5,129 nucleotides of DNA from Candidatus Daviesbacteria bacterium RIFCSPLOWO2_02_FULL_41_8 (GTDB lineage Bacteria; Patescibacteriota; Microgenomatia; Daviesbacterales; UBA10151), in assembly GCA_001777455.1 (NCBI GenBank), contig MFDZ01000048.1:1-5129 (forward strand), given 5' to 3'. Below the pieces are notes generated by a model. It searched no databases, was not told the origin of the DNA, and saw only the letters and a list, made by a program, of their open reading frames with translations. Each line of letters opens with the position of its first letter. Positions within the stretch are counted from its first letter, which is position 1. Of this stretch, positions 4,299 through 5,129 are shown in pieces. The position numbers were made by a program, and so were the translations under genes.

Positions 4299-5129
4299 AT
4301 ACATCCTCTCTCGACTTAGTAATAAGATTCTCAAAACTTTCTGATTCCTGAATTGCCTGGGCTAAGGAATCTGCTATTCTTTTTGCAAGAAGTGGTGGTA
4401 CGGCATTCCCCAACTGTGACGCAATTTGACCTACATTACCAGCAAAGATATAACTATCCGGGAATGTTTGAAGCCTGGCAGCCTCACGGAGTGAGATTGC
4501 TCTATCCTGTTCTGGATGACCAAACCTGCCCTTTGAAATCATGACGCAACCTCCCGTAATAGTCGGTGACGGATAATCCCATTTCATTCTGCCGTATATA
4601 TCTTTATATCCGTTAACCTTCTTATGACATTCTAAAATTAGCTCCTCCGGCCACGAAAGTCTTCCTCCTCCGTCATGAGGAGTATTTGCCATCCTTTTAA
4701 GGTTAATTTCGGCAAGATTTGAGGATACATGCAATTTATCATTTTCGGATTTTTCGCCTGCCCTAATAGAAGGTAAATCCGCTATTGTACCTCTCACCGT
4801 GTTCCAACTATCTAAATATCTACCAATAAAGTTGGGATCCTGGTTAGTTTGTTTAGGGAAGGTTAATCTAATTTTAGGATCATTAGTTCCCAGCAAAACC
4901 AACCTTTTTCTTCTCTGAGGCACTCCGTAATCGGCAGTATCTACAATACCGTGTACGGTATAGTAACCGAGCTCTCTTAGTCTTTGAAGTATATTCAAAA
5001 AAATGGGCTTGCCTATTCCTTTGGCTAATCCCGGTACATTTTCCATTACAAATGCATATGGTTTAATTTCTTCCAATAAACGAAGGAATTCATAAATAAG
5101 AGTATTTCTGGGATCGGATATACCTTCTG
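4273..5129 (-). CDS. C5-cytosine DNA methyltransferase (Dcm/HhaI class), N-terminus beyond right edge
   Basis: Methylates carbon 5 of cytosine in a specific site using S-adenosylmethionine. The frame is open to the right edge (284 residues visible), so the true start, AdoMet motif I and the catalytic Pro-Cys motif IV are off-window. The fragment begins EGISDPRNTLIYEFLR, which normally follows motif IV. Then come motif VI VMENVPG (27-33), motif VIII VPQRRKRLVLLGT (69-81) and a target-recognition region of about 100 residues containing HDGGGRLSWPEE. Motif IX (PSPTITGGC, then HPEQDRAISLREAARLQTFPD) and motif X QLGNAVPPLLAKR (238-250) close it. A TTG at 5076 is internal, not the start. The gene converges on the Vsr-like gene, overlapping it by 26 bases. 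The target sequence cannot be read from the recognition region by eye. Visible motifs are intact. Confidence 0.94.
   Translation of the reverse strand, partial: EGISDPRNTLIYEFLRLLEEIKPYAFVMENVPGLAKGIGKPIFLNILQRLRELGYYTVHGIVDTADYGVPQRRKRLVLLGTNDPKIRLTFPKQTNQDPNFIGRYLDSWNTVRGTIADLPSIRAGEKSENDKLHVSSNLAEINLKRMANTPHDGGGRLSWPEELILECHKKVNGYKDIYGRMKWDYPSPTITGGCVMISKGRFGHPEQDRAISLREAARLQTFPDSYIFAGNVGQIASQLGNAVPPLLAKRIADSLAQAIQESESFENLITKSREDVSMKGNFFQ

Noticed and set aside
4353..4544. 63-codon plus-strand ORF
   Set aside because: It is antisense to motifs IX and X of the C5-methyltransferase, an unmistakable coding sequence.
5074..5076. TTG as the methyltransferase start codon
   Set aside because: The frame continues upstream to the window edge with conserved sequence (SDPRNTL...EFLR), so the TTG encodes an internal leucine.
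1..5129. CRISPR arrays, tRNA or rRNA genes, insertion-sequence ends
   Set aside because: No spaced direct repeats, tRNA-like cloverleaf segments, rRNA sequence or transposase with terminal inverted repeats were seen on either strand.

Overview
This AT-rich bacterial window (60-base rows I counted range from about 25% to 43% G+C) is a mosaic of three short blocks. All ORFs read well in the standard code. The left block is clearly phage-derived, so the window is either prophage or phage DNA, or a chromosomal mobile island next to it. The lineage cannot be fixed from the sequence.

Block 1 (1-2664, minus strand) is a tight phage packaging operon. In transcription order it holds a ParB-like/DNA methyltransferase fusion, a small terminase subunit (ATGA overlap with the methyltransferase) and the large terminase subunit TerL. 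TerL is cut by the left window edge after the ATPase half. The fusion gene appears frameshifted near its 5' end. A well-placed ATG with a Shine-Dalgarno sequence at 2664 opens a 27-codon frame that carries the expected ParB N-terminus. That frame leaves the main frame at a CCCC run (2596-2599).

Block 2 (2875-3456, minus strand) is a two-gene unit with its own predicted promoter and terminator. It encodes a small cysteine-rich zinc-ribbon protein and, overlapping its end, a YidD-family membrane protein insertion factor. YidD is normally chromosomal, in the rpmH-rnpA-yidD-yidC cluster, so this copy looks like accessory cargo.

Block 3 (3477-5129) looks like a restriction-modification or DNA-repair cassette. 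A small XRE regulator resembling restriction-modification controller (C) proteins is followed by a Vsr-like endonuclease, both on the plus strand. The convergent C5-cytosine methyltransferase lies on the minus strand and runs off the right edge. The Vsr-like enzyme sits where a C-R-M cassette would carry its restriction enzyme, and it lacks the zinc ligands of classical Vsr. The methyltransferase would modify a target site, the Vsr-like nuclease would cut mismatched or unmodified DNA, and the C protein would time expression. This joint role is inferred from layout, and a separate restriction enzyme could lie beyond the right edge.
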